NCBI RefSeq assembly: GCF_023283845.1
Contig: NZ_JAKILC010000007.1
Span: 62,001-126,000 of the forward strand
DNA from: Shewanella marinintestina
GTDB lineage: Bacteria > Pseudomonadota > Gammaproteobacteria > Enterobacterales > Shewanellaceae
Direction: 5' to 3'
DNA length: 64,000 bases
Position 1 is the first letter of the stretch; every line of letters starts with the position of its first letter. Made by a program: the position numbers and the translations under genes. The notes under the pieces are model-generated. The model worked only from the letters and a program-made list of their open reading frames with translations, was not told where the DNA came from and did no database searches. Of the stretch, positions 43,781 through 51,925 are shown in pieces.

Positions 43781-45109
43781 ATGCTAAAAATGAAAGCTAT
43801 TAAAGTCCAAATGAGCTTGGCCTGTTTCTATTTAATATCGGCCTATTCTGCCATGGCGGCCCCGGCTGCTAATGTTAAAACTACAATTGATAGAGCGGAA
43901 ACACCTAACAATGTAAAAGAGAAATTGATTTTGCCTTACCTGTTTAGCACTGACTCTATGGGGCTAAACTTAGGGGTTGGCGGTATGCTAAGTGGCTATT
44001 TTCAAGATCAAATGACCATTGGAGGCACTGTGTTTGGTGGCGAGGTAAGCCAAGGTGCAGGACTTGGTGTTTGGAACTTTAAATTACCAAAGACGGAGCG
44101 CTTCTTTTTAAGTGCGGTCGGATTTTTAGGCTATTACCCTGATCAGAGAGCCTATGCGGGTGGTTCAGCTGAGTTTATTCCTGCGGGCGTAGCGCTGCCC
44201 GGAAGTAATAGTTCGAGTAATCAGCAATTTTTAGAGGCTCATGGTTCTTCTAACTGGCTTGATATCAAACTTGAGTACGCGCTGCCTATGGGGGCAACAA
44301 AAGACAAAGGTCGAGTCGAGTATAAATTGGCTGGTGGCTTATTAGTGTCAGAACCAAGTGGTGGTAAACAATGGGATCCGTTAACAACGGGCTCGACTGT
44401 CATGGTGCTGCGTCAGTTTAATCGCTATCAAAGTTTTGAATTTGAGCCGCAGACTTTAGAAGGCAGCATTCATGCGATAGAGCTTGGGATCTTATACGAC
44501 AATACCGACTTTTCGGTGAACCCAAGTTATGGCAGCAGCCAATATCTTTCGGTATCAAGGGATATATCTTGGTTAGATTCAGATAATCAATGGACTTTTA
44601 TTAATCTTGATATGAGTAAATATTTTTCATTCGGCCCTTCTGACTGGGCAAGTCAGCGTATATTAGCGTTAAATTTTTGGACCGGATATTCACCATCTTG
44701 GGAGTTAGAGTTTGATGATCAAGGAGGGCGCCGAGTCATTAACAACGCACCGTATAATGAAGGTGCGACCTTAGGTGGCTTTTATCGGATGCGTGGTTTT
44801 GATCAAAACCGTTTTCACGACAAGGCATCAATATACACCGCGGCAGAATATCGTTACACCCTAAAGAATAACCCTGTTGAAGATATTCATTGGCTACGAT
44901 TTCTGCGCCTCGATTGGTTTCAATTAGTCGGGTTTGCTGAAGCTGGGCGAGTTGCGCCAGAGTATACTGCCAGTGAGCTGTTGTCGGATTTAAAGTTTGA
45001 TTATGGCGTGTCATTAAGAGCATTGACCGCGGGGATTGTTATTCGATTTGATATTGCTCACTCACAAGAGTCAACCAATGCTTGGGTTATGGTTGACCAT
45101 CCTTTCTAG
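43781..45109 (+). CDS. Omp85/BamA-family (surface antigen D15) outer membrane barrel
   Basis: 442 residues. Signal peptide to about A-M-A-A-P (residue 27), then a 16-strand-like barrel. The signature L-G-G-F-Y-R-M-R-G-F-D near residue 330, plus A-E-Y-R-Y, is the RGF motif of the Omp85 lid loop. No POTRA domain precedes it, so it is a short POTRA-less member rather than BamA or TamA. Start ATG at 43781 with AAGGAG. It may be a translocon or a barrel of unknown role. It stands alone; the substrate cannot be guessed. Confidence 0.82.
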   Translation: MLKMKAIKVQMSLACFYLISAYSAMAAPAANVKTTIDRAETPNNVKEKLILPYLFSTDSMGLNLGVGGMLSGYFQDQMTIGGTVFGGEVSQGAGLGVWNFKLPKTERFFLSAVGFLGYYPDQRAYAGGSAEFIPAGVALPGSNSSSNQQFLEAHGSSNWLDIKLEYALPMGATKDKGRVEYKLAGGLLVSEPSGGKQWDPLTTGSTVMVLRQFNRYQSFEFEPQTLEGSIHAIELGILYDNTDFSVNPSYGSSQYLSVSRDISWLDSDNQWTFINLDMSKYFSFGPSDWASQRILALNFWTGYSPSWELEFDDQGGRRVINNAPYNEGATLGGFYRMRGFDQNRFHDKASIYTAAEYRYTLKNNPVEDIHWLRFLRLDWFQLVGFAEAGRVAPEYTASELLSDLKFDYGVSLRALTAGIVIRFDIAHSQESTNAWVMVDHPF

Positions 45110-45243
45110 TCGCCTTATCTAATAGTGGTTGGCTTCTTATGATCGATAGTCTTATTTTTTAGATTAGTAATCGTACAATTATGCGTTATTTATTCTAATT
45201 AATAGTCGTTATTCTAGGTGTATTGATAACGAATTAGGCACAC

Positions 45244-46146
45244 ATGATGAAACTACTATCAACACATCAGGCACATAAAGCTATGGATGGTGACGGAGTC
45301 AATATTCGGCGCGTTGCGGATTTTACCAAGCTAGGGTTTGATCCATTCTTAATGATTGATGAGATTAAATCAGATGATGAGTCAGACTTTATTGGTGGCT
45401 TCCCTGCACATCCGCACCGTGGAATTGAAACTTTTACCTATATTCTAAAAGGCGGCTTTGAACATAGAGATCAACTAGGAAATGTTAAAGCGATACGGGG
45501 CGGTGATGTGCAGTGGATGAGTACCGGGAGCGGGGTCGTCCACTCTGAAATGCCGTTAGCCGATAGTCAAGACGGACTGCATGGCTTTCAAATTTGGTTA
45601 AATATGCCAGCAAAAGACAAAATGCGTCCGGCGCGCTATCAAGATAGCGGTGATATTGTACTGCCTCAAACAAATCTAGATGGCATACATTTTAAGGCGC
45701 TAGCAGGCAGTTGGAATTTTGCCGGTAAGTACTTAAATTCACCATTATCTGAGCTAGCGGGGAAGGCTAAAATTGCCGACTTAACGTTTGCTGCCAATGC
45801 TAAGGCAGATATCAGTCTTAGTGTTAATCAACTGAATACTGATGATGGATGTGAGCTGCAAAAACGATTTGTGGGGATCTATATTTATAGTGGTTCTCTG
45901 CGGGAGGGCTTACAAGTTGCCAGTTTCTCTGAGTCGTATCAAGCAGGACAAATATTGGTACTCGATAGTCAGGAAATCATGCCGCTACAAGCTGGAGGCG
46001 AGGGGGCTGGAGTGCTATTACTGGTTGGCGAACCGATAAATGAGGCAGTTGTGCATATGGGACCGTTTGTAATGAATAGCCAAGCTGAGATCCGTCAGGC
46101 TATAGAGGATTACCAAATGGGACGCTTTGGTAATATTGAACAGTGA
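45244..46146 (+). CDS. Pirin family protein
   Basis: 300 residues, two cupin barrels. Signature P-A-H-P-H-R-G-I-E-T-F-T-Y and the metal ligands in H-x-H and later V-H-S-E. Pirins bind iron or another metal through three His and one Glu, and some act as quercetinases. Cytosolic. Two adjacent ATGs (45244, 45247). Single gene with a terminator. Confidence 0.93.
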   Translation: MMKLLSTHQAHKAMDGDGVNIRRVADFTKLGFDPFLMIDEIKSDDESDFIGGFPAHPHRGIETFTYILKGGFEHRDQLGNVKAIRGGDVQWMSTGSGVVHSEMPLADSQDGLHGFQIWLNMPAKDKMRPARYQDSGDIVLPQTNLDGIHFKALAGSWNFAGKYLNSPLSELAGKAKIADLTFAANAKADISLSVNQLNTDDGCELQKRFVGIYIYSGSLREGLQVASFSESYQAGQILVLDSQEIMPLQAGGEGAGVLLLVGEPINEAVVHMGPFVMNSQAEIRQAIEDYQMGRFGNIEQ

Positions 46147-46167
46147 TAGCTCAATACTAATCTAACG

Positions 46168-46198
46168 AAAAATGCGAGCGAGTAAGCTCGCATTTTTA
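46168..46198 (+). terminator. Intrinsic terminator
   Basis: AATGCGAGC (46171-46179) pairs with GCTCGCATT (46186-46194), then a T run. Confidence 0.9.
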
Positions 46199-46313
46199 TT
46201 GGCTAAGCCTTACTATCCGACAGATAAAATACGTAAGAATTTACGAGTATTTGTACTTGTTTATAACAGTCAGCATTAGGCTAGGCAGTTGATATAATCT
46301 CTGAGGAGAGTTA

Positions 46314-46901
46314 ATGGCGTTATGCTTAAATATGTTTTCATTGCCGAATGAACACATTTGTTTTTTGAAAGCTCATCCGCAAACCCTTGATGCATATTTA
46401 CAAGGGGAACTGCCTGAATGGGAGCCTGCAAAGCAAACTTTGCTAAATAAGGTGCTTCAGTTGCTTGGTAGCAAAGGGGGGCAAACTTTGCCTAGCGATT
46501 GGCCATGCACAGCTGTGGTTATGATAGGCCCCACAGCAGATCATCGTAACGTCGACCTTTATCATTATATTTTAAATGACACGGAAGAACGGGTTAAAGG
46601 CGCCGGCAGTTTGTTCCAAACTTGGCTTGATATTCATAATCATGACGCGATAAAGATGGATAGCGAGAGCGAGTCTTTTGCGTTTCAAAGCCAGCAATTA
46701 CCCGCTTTACAAGTATTGTTGTCAGTGCTGAATGAGCAAACGGTACGCAAGAGGTTTGATGCTTGGCTGGATATTCATAACCCTGATTACTTACCTCTAG
46801 AGCCAGAGTACCAACAGCTTTGCCAAGGATTTGAGCGATTTAAGCTGAATCTAGCCAAAGCGATAGATAAAGATCTAGGCTTGATGTGGGTAACACAGTA
46901 A
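46314..46901 (+). CDS. Protein of unknown function, possible DUF1877-like
   Basis: 195 residues, cytosolic. GAGGAG ribosome site before ATG 46314. It opens like DUF1877 proteins (A-L-C-L-N-M-F-S-L-P-N-E-H-I-x-F-L-K-A-H-P), but the match is weak. A W-L-D-I-H-N motif occurs twice, once near residue 103 and again near 152, suggesting an internal duplication. It lies 30 bases before the exonuclease gene, so they may be co-transcribed. Confidence 0.6.
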   Translation: MALCLNMFSLPNEHICFLKAHPQTLDAYLQGELPEWEPAKQTLLNKVLQLLGSKGGQTLPSDWPCTAVVMIGPTADHRNVDLYHYILNDTEERVKGAGSLFQTWLDIHNHDAIKMDSESESFAFQSQQLPALQVLLSVLNEQTVRKRFDAWLDIHNPDYLPLEPEYQQLCQGFERFKLNLAKAIDKDLGLMWVTQ

Positions 46902-46931
46902 AAGGCATGAGATTGAAAAAAGGGTTACAGC

Positions 46932-47831
46932 ATGAGTTTATTTAATTTTGGCCTAAGCGCCGATAAGTCGGCGGTTATTTATCGTGAACTAGGTAAAGAT
47001 GCCGAGGCATTTTTTAAAGCGATGCAGGCTGCTGAAACCGCATTTTTTAGCGAAATAACAACGGCTGAAAATAAGCAAAAACTTGATTGGCTGCAATTGC
47101 GAACGGCTTTAATTACACGTATTGATGACCGCCATTTGTCAAAGCTAGCAGACTTTAATGTTGAGCAGATCCAACATGTATCGCCTAAGTTTAATGGCCA
47201 ACCACGGCAGATAACAGTGGTAACGCTTGATTCGCTGCCAAGCGCTATCGCTGATATTAATGGGCAAGCTTGGATCGGCTTTGATACTGAAACTGCAGCC
47301 ACTTTTGAAAAGGGACGTCGTAATACTAACCCTATTTCATTGATCCAAATTGCTACGGTGACGCATTGTTACTTGTTTCGTATGCAGGCAGAAAATATAG
47401 CGGCGTTTAGCGCAGCGCTGGCGCCGGTTTTAAGTAATGAACAGACTTTGAAAGTCGGTATCGGGCTTAGAAGTGATATTAATGCAATTAAGCGAGATTT
47501 TAACATTGCGATGTCGGCAATTTTGGATCTCAACTGGCTGATGAATCAACTCGGCGCACCTAAGCAGTTGGGAACGCAACAAATGACGGCAACAGTTTTG
47601 CGGTTAAAAGTGCCTAAAAGCAAAAAGGTCACCTTATCAAATTGGGCGAAACCATTATCGGAGCCGCTAAGTGAGTTACAGCTACAATATGCTGCAGCTG
47701 ATGCTTTTGTTGCTCTGGATATTTTACACGGAACTCTCGCTCAGATTGTTGATTATAGTGAATTATGGCCTAAGTCTCTGTTGCAGCGTTTACTTGAGCT
47801 AAACATGGTTGAAAAGGAAGTCACTAAATGA
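46932..47831 (+). CDS. DEDDy-type 3'-5' exonuclease, RNase D-like
   Basis: 299 residues. N-terminal 110 residues are poorly conserved, then the exonuclease core: Asp118 and Glu120 in F-D-T-E-T, Asp182 in R-S-D-I-N-A-I, and Tyr253/Asp257 in Y-A-A-A-D-A, forming the DEDDy metal-binding set. Such enzymes trim RNA or DNA 3' ends. The HRDC domain of RNase D is absent. Its stop overlaps the next start by ATGA, showing translational coupling with the CSD/DUF3465 protein. Confidence 0.9.
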   Translation: MSLFNFGLSADKSAVIYRELGKDAEAFFKAMQAAETAFFSEITTAENKQKLDWLQLRTALITRIDDRHLSKLADFNVEQIQHVSPKFNGQPRQITVVTLDSLPSAIADINGQAWIGFDTETAATFEKGRRNTNPISLIQIATVTHCYLFRMQAENIAAFSAALAPVLSNEQTLKVGIGLRSDINAIKRDFNIAMSAILDLNWLMNQLGAPKQLGTQQMTATVLRLKVPKSKKVTLSNWAKPLSEPLSELQLQYAAADAFVALDILHGTLAQIVDYSELWPKSLLQRLLELNMVEKEVTK

Positions 47832-48574
47832 ATTACAAAGGCCAATTAGTAAGATGGAACGATACAAAAGGCTTTGGTTTTATTGCACTGCAAAGCAATA
47901 TGGATGGCCCGCGTAAAGAGGTGTTCATTCATATATCGGCACTTGCAGGTGCTGCTCGTCGCCCATTAGTTGGCGACAATATAAGCTTTCAAATAGAGAG
48001 TTTAGAGCAGGGTAAGCAAAAAGCAGTACAAGCAAAAATTGAAGGCTTAGATATACTCGATACGCAGCCCACTAAGCAACAAGCGGATGGGGTACAGCAC
48101 AACAAGATCATTAAAGGCGTATTAATGCGCATCGTGATTATGCTGGTGGCGTTAACGGTTGCAAGTTTTGTCTATAATCGTGCGGTTGCTGCAAGTGCTA
48201 ATTTAAGCATCGTTGCTACATCAGGTCCTATCGGCAGCATGGGGAGTGAGGAGCTCAAGCTAGCATTTACGCAGCAGAAGAGCGATATTCAAGTACAAGC
48301 CTCAGGTGTTGTCAGCAAAGTGCTTCCTGATGATAACAAAGGCAGCCGTCATCAACGATTCATTTTACGGTTACCCCATGGGCAGACGGTGCTCATTGCT
48401 CATAATATCGATTTAGCGCCGCGGATCCCTAATTTACAAGATGGCGATGCTGTGGAGTTTTACGGTGAATATGAATGGAATAAGCGTGGTGGAGTGGTGC
48501 ACTGGACCCACCATGACCCTAGAGGTAAGCATATTGGTGGTTGGTTAAAGCATAATGGACTTACCTATCAATAA
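47828..48574 (+). CDS. Cold-shock domain fused through a membrane segment to DUF3465
   Basis: 248 residues. Residues 1-70 read as a cold-shock (S1-like) fold: G-Q-L-V-R-W-N-D-T-K-G-F-G-F-I-A then E-V-F-I-H-I-S-A-L. A transmembrane helix (about 100-116, I-V-I-M-L-V-A-L-T-V-A-S-F-V-Y) follows. The C-terminal about 95 residues match DUF3465: R-H-Q-R-F-I-L-R-L and T-V-L-I-A-H-N-I-D-L-A-P-R-I, then V-H-W-T-H-H-D-P-R-G-K-H. The cold-shock part would be cytosolic, and DUF3465 (an OB-like, perhaps nucleic-acid-related fold) would be outside or at the membrane face. Start overlaps the exonuclease stop. Confidence 0.82.
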   Translation: MNYKGQLVRWNDTKGFGFIALQSNMDGPRKEVFIHISALAGAARRPLVGDNISFQIESLEQGKQKAVQAKIEGLDILDTQPTKQQADGVQHNKIIKGVLMRIVIMLVALTVASFVYNRAVAASANLSIVATSGPIGSMGSEELKLAFTQQKSDIQVQASGVVSKVLPDDNKGSRHQRFILRLPHGQTVLIAHNIDLAPRIPNLQDGDAVEFYGEYEWNKRGGVVHWTHHDPRGKHIGGWLKHNGLTYQ

Positions 48575-48632
48575 GGCTAATTGATAACACTGGGTTTACT
48601 GGGGTAATAACGAGGCGTTGAAAGCAGATGTA

Positions 48633-48842
48633 TTAGTTAAATGCCAGATAGTCAAAAGGGGCAAAGCCCTTCAGCTTTTGCCCCTTTTGTTGTTTGCGGT
48701 TGTAAGACCCTTTGCCTTTTTTGGGCTTTTCAGTTCGGGTTCTAAATAGTGAACTGGTAACAATAGCCTTTAAAGCGTTATCTTTTATTACGCCGCGACC
48801 ACTTTCATGCTCAATCGCCGTATTAGTTTGATGTTTAGCCAT
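48633..48842 (-). CDS. arfA: Alternative ribosome-rescue factor A
   Basis: 69 residues from ATG 48842 (AAGGAG upstream; a TTG codon just before is also in frame). ArfA recruits RF2 to ribosomes stalled on non-stop mRNA when tmRNA is overwhelmed. The core G-x-I-K-D-N-A-L-K-A and L-F-R-T-R-T-E-K-x-K-K-G-K-G-S-Y-x-R-K match E. coli ArfA. The coding sequence contains a 13-bp hairpin with a T run just before the stop (see terminator at 48653), giving a non-stop message, the known autoregulation of arfA. Single gene, convergent with the CSD/DUF3465 gene. Confidence 0.95.
   Translation of the reverse strand: MAKHQTNTAIEHESGRGVIKDNALKAIVTSSLFRTRTEKPKKGKGSYNRKQQKGQKLKGFAPFDYLAFN
48653..48689 (-). terminator. 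Terminator/hairpin inside the arfA coding sequence
   Basis: CAAAAGGGGCAAA (48653-48665) and TTTGCCCCTTTTG (48677-48689) pair over 13 bp, with an 11-base loop. On the minus strand this is a terminator-like stem with CCCCTTTTG as the 3' arm, ending 17 bases before the arfA stop codon. Termination or RNase III cleavage here yields mRNA without a stop, the tmRNA-regulated switch known for arfA. Confidence 0.88.
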
Positions 48843-48894
48843 CAATATCTCCTTGTGTAAATTGCTTCAATTAAAATAAAAAAGCACCACCTTA

Positions 48895-49151
48895 TACCAA
48901 TCAGTATAAGAATTTGCTCAACTCAGAACGATTTTTGGCAAACTAATTCAAGGCGAATAGCTGCAATAATGGTTATTCCCTTATAAAGGTATTCAACGCA
49001 GAAGTAGGCAGCCAAAAACGTTCCAGACTGGCGAGTTTTAGCGATTCTAATGCTGTGTTAACGAACTTGAACGTAGAACAACTATGCTCTTCGCCTTGCC
49101 TCAAAACCGCTAAACTCTCGCTGAGTGACTAAATGTTTATACTGATTGGTA
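48895..49151. mobile_element. MITE-like element, 257 bp
   Basis: Terminal inverted repeats TACCAATCAGTATAA (48895-48909) and TTATACTGATTGGTA (49137-49151) are perfect over 15 bp, each flanked by TTA as a possible 3-base target duplication. The interior is also loosely palindromic (for example CAAGGCGAA near 48951 versus TTCGCCTTG at 49090). No ORF. This size and structure fit a non-autonomous miniature inverted-repeat transposable element. Confidence 0.8.
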
Positions 49152-49274
49152 TTAATAATCGTTGCTTATCACGTTATTAAGGTAGTGTGATTATACGCCG
49201 TTTTTATCGGGCAACTAGCAATTTGTTGCATCATTTTTCAGCGTTTTCTTGCTGTAGTTGATGCTTTGATGAGA

Positions 49275-50369
49275 TTAAAATATTAGCGTATATAGGTAAC
49301 CAGCAGCGATTGCCATACCTAAAATAACTGCTAAAAATGCCGCTATCATTTGATTCTTAAAGATAGATTTTAGCAAAATAACTTCAGTTAAACTTGCACC
49401 CGCACTACCAATAATCAATGCCATTACAGAGCCTAACGCCATACCTTTAGCCACTAATGCTGAACTTAAAGGGATCACAGCCTCTGCACGAATGTAGAGT
49501 GGGATACCAATCACAGCAGCAATTGGAATGGCATACCAAGTGCCTTCACCAGCGTACTTCGCAATCAAATCTGTAGGAATAAATCCGTAGATGAATGAGC
49601 CAAGTAAAATACCAATCATTAAGTAAGGCAGTACTTGTTTAAAGTCTTTCCAGGTTGAGCGCCATACTCGCATCCAGCGGCTATCCTCTTTCACTACAGG
49701 GCTTGAATCACAGCAACTTGTAGTGGCTTCAACTTTTGGTGCGTTGCAGCTTGTCGCTGCGGTAGGTGCGGCACAACAACTTGTGGCAGCAGCTACAGGT
49801 GCAGCTTCTAGCTTGGTGTCTTGTTTAGGTGCAGCACAACAACTGGTTTCAGCTTTAGTTTCTACTTTTGGTGTATCACCGCAGCTTGTGTTGCAGCTTG
49901 ACGGTTCTGCAGCTTCATAAGCTTCAGGTTTTACATAACGCTCAAAACCAAGTTTTTCAAGCACGTAACCCGCAGTTACAGATACAGCCATAGCGACAAC
50001 AAAGTAAAATAGCGCGACTTTAAAGCCAAAGGTCACGATAAATAGACCGATAATAATTGGGTTTAATAGTGGGCTTGAGAACAAGAACACCATCATAGGA
50101 CCAAAACCTGCTTTTGCTCTTAATAGACCTTTTAAGAAGGGAATGGTCGAGCAAGAACAAAATGGCGTAATGGAGCCCAGTAATGCTGCAATGATATAGC
50201 CTTTGCCCTTTTTTGAACTCAGTATCGACTGAATCTTTTCTGGCGGAATATACTCTTGCAGTATGCCTACAATATAGCTAATCGCTAGAAATAGAAGGGT
50301 TAATTCAGCCGCCAGAAATAAAAACATTCCGGCAGTATCTTTGGCCATAGCCATGATTTCAGGAGTCAT
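49275..50369 (-). CDS. SO_0444-type Cu/Zn efflux permease with Cys-rich cytosolic loop
   Basis: 364 residues, about eight membrane helices in two halves. The permease motif F-C-S-C-S-T-I-P-F-L-K-G occurs in the first half; the second half has E-A-V-I-P-L and G-S-A-G-A-S-L-T-E. Between them (about residues 160-235) is a Cys-rich linker with repeated C-C-A-A-P, T-S-C-x-x-x and S-C-C-D units, probably metal-binding. This matches the SO_0444 family that gives copper/zinc/arsenic tolerance in Shewanella. AGAGGT ribosome site. A near-consensus promoter with an adjacent dyad lies upstream (50434-50479). Confidence 0.9.
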   Translation of the reverse strand: MTPEIMAMAKDTAGMFLFLAAELTLLFLAISYIVGILQEYIPPEKIQSILSSKKGKGYIIAALLGSITPFCSCSTIPFLKGLLRAKAGFGPMMVFLFSSPLLNPIIIGLFIVTFGFKVALFYFVVAMAVSVTAGYVLEKLGFERYVKPEAYEAAEPSSCNTSCGDTPKVETKAETSCCAAPKQDTKLEAAPVAAATSCCAAPTAATSCNAPKVEATTSCCDSSPVVKEDSRWMRVWRSTWKDFKQVLPYLMIGILLGSFIYGFIPTDLIAKYAGEGTWYAIPIAAVIGIPLYIRAEAVIPLSSALVAKGMALGSVMALIIGSAGASLTEVILLKSIFKNQMIAAFLAVILGMAIAAGYLYTLIF

Positions 50370-50433
50370 AATAGTTACCTCTAAATTTTCTTTTTGTTAT
50401 TACCGGAATTACCGAAATAATGAAGTTGGGTAG

Positions 50434-50461
50434 AGAATAGTCCGATTAAAAAAACTGTCAA
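50434..50461 (-). promoter_or_regulatory. Near-consensus sigma-70 promoter for the SO_0444-type permease
   Basis: On the minus strand a TTGACA -35 (50456-50461) and TATTCT -10 (50434-50439) are separated by 16 bases, about 65 bases before the start. It suggests strong expression when not repressed. Confidence 0.75.
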
Positions 50462-50462
50462 C

Positions 50463-50479
50463 TATTATTTCGAATAATA
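50463..50479. promoter_or_regulatory. Dyad adjacent to the permease -35
   Basis: TATTAT-N5-ATAATA (50463-50479) lies one base upstream of the -35 hexamer. Its position suits a metal-responsive regulator of ArsR/MerR type, but no such gene is in the window. Confidence 0.5.
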
Positions 50480-50632
50480 TGGAAATAATTTGAAGATGTT
50501 GTTTTGTTGAGTTGGCAAGTGTGGTTCGGCTGTTTAGGGGCTTGATAAGTAAATGAGCAAGTCGATGCTCAATCTTGTTGTTATCTTTGATCTTCTCTAT
50601 GATTAAAAAAACATGAAATTGAGAGAGTTACC

Positions 50633-51562
50633 ATGCTTGACGCAATATGCTTGTTCGATGAATCGAACCCTATTACGTATTCAGTTTTTAAATTCCAAAA
50701 ACTCGATGAGCTCGATATTGAAAAATATCGTCAAGCATTGGTGTGCCCAGTTTGTGCAGGAAAAGCCTATTATCGTAAAGCCTCAAAGGACGGTAAAGCA
50801 GCCTGTTTTGGCTCTCGCTACCATCAATCTGATTGTCGTGAGTTTAAGCCTTCAGCCGCAAAAGTGCGTGAAGAGCAGCATGCAATCGAGGTCAATCAGC
50901 TATTAGTTGATAGTGACGCGATGATTATTGATTTTAGCCGTAGGCCAAGTATTGAGAATACTCAAACGGATAAGTCTAAAAAAACTGTCGTTGCTAAGGT
51001 CACTGATAATAAGCCTGCTGCAAATAAGCACGTTGAGGCTAAGGCTTTAAAGCCTGAGCAACAAGAGGCTTTAAAACCAGCACCGGCGTTGCAGGTTGAA
51101 GAGCAAACTCAAGCTAGTCCAGAAAAGCGTATTGCTAAAGAAGGGCTTGAAAAAATACTTAATAGTTTAATGCGCGGCAGTGATCTCGCCAGTTCAGAAC
51201 TTTGGGTATATACCGATGAAAAATATCGTTGGCGCGCTAAAAATCTATTCGTCAATTTTGCCGACGCAACACCCACAGATAATGGTTCTCCGCGGATGTA
51301 CTGGGGCACCATTTCTCATACCGATAAAGAAGGGCTCTGGCTCAATCCGGCAGATAGCCAAGATGTAGGTATCCCGATAGAAGGCATAAAAGCTGATTTA
51401 CAACAACGTTTCGGCCTTGATGATAGGCGTGATTTTGAAGGCGCTGGGATAATTCTGCTAGGAAAGTGCTTTTGGAATAAAGCCAAAAACCGCAAAATTA
51501 TTCAGTTGTGGGGTAAAGACTTGAATCGTATTTTTATTTCTAAGTCGGAAGATAGCGAGTAG
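50633..51562 (+). CDS. Unknown protein with N-terminal zinc-ribbon-like motif
   Basis: 309 residues, no signal peptide. Near residue 38 is C-P-V-C-A-G-K followed by C-F-G-S and D-C-R-E-F, a possible zinc site. A variable Lys/Glu/Pro/Ala-rich linker (about 115-165) joins this to a C-terminal domain (about 170-305) with strand-like blocks W-V-Y-T-D-E-K-Y-R-W, M-Y-W-G-T-I-S-H and I-I-L-L-G-K-C-F-W. I do not recognise the family. Divergent from the permease. Possible nucleic-acid-binding role is only suggested by the zinc ribbon. Confidence 0.7.
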   Translation: MLDAICLFDESNPITYSVFKFQKLDELDIEKYRQALVCPVCAGKAYYRKASKDGKAACFGSRYHQSDCREFKPSAAKVREEQHAIEVNQLLVDSDAMIIDFSRRPSIENTQTDKSKKTVVAKVTDNKPAANKHVEAKALKPEQQEALKPAPALQVEEQTQASPEKRIAKEGLEKILNSLMRGSDLASSELWVYTDEKYRWRAKNLFVNFADATPTDNGSPRMYWGTISHTDKEGLWLNPADSQDVGIPIEGIKADLQQRFGLDDRRDFEGAGIILLGKCFWNKAKNRKIIQLWGKDLNRIFISKSEDSE

Positions 51563-51925
51563 CGGTTAATCATAAATCAACCAAGCTGATTAATTCCTGC
51601 TGAGATTTTGATGCTTTTTAGTCAAAACCTTCTACAATTTGATGTTGAGTTTAATGATATTTAAGTTAATGTTTTCATGTGTTTGGGCTTTTATTTCATC
51701 CAAGGGCTATAAAAATTCACTCATTGGGGATATTTATTATTGACTCAGGGGCAAATGGGGATTATTTTCTGCGCGATGTTTTTACTAGGGCGCTAAATAT
51801 TGCCCGTAAAATTCAAGGTATCGGCAGGTATCTCAACAGTAGAGCAGCAATTAAACTTCGCAAATAATTGTGTAAGTTTGGTGATTAATTGCCATTTTGG
51901 CACTTTATTATAAGGACATTAGCGC
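51563..51925. other. Intergenic region before nhaC-like gene
   Basis: 363 bases. AT-rich; it must contain the antiporter promoter, but I see no clear box. A 62-residue ORF at 51679-51867 lacks a ribosome site and is not accepted. Confidence 0.5.

Noticed and set aside
51679-51867. 62-residue ORF in the gap before the NhaC gene
   Set aside because: No ribosome site, no family resemblance, low-complexity codon use; likely chance.
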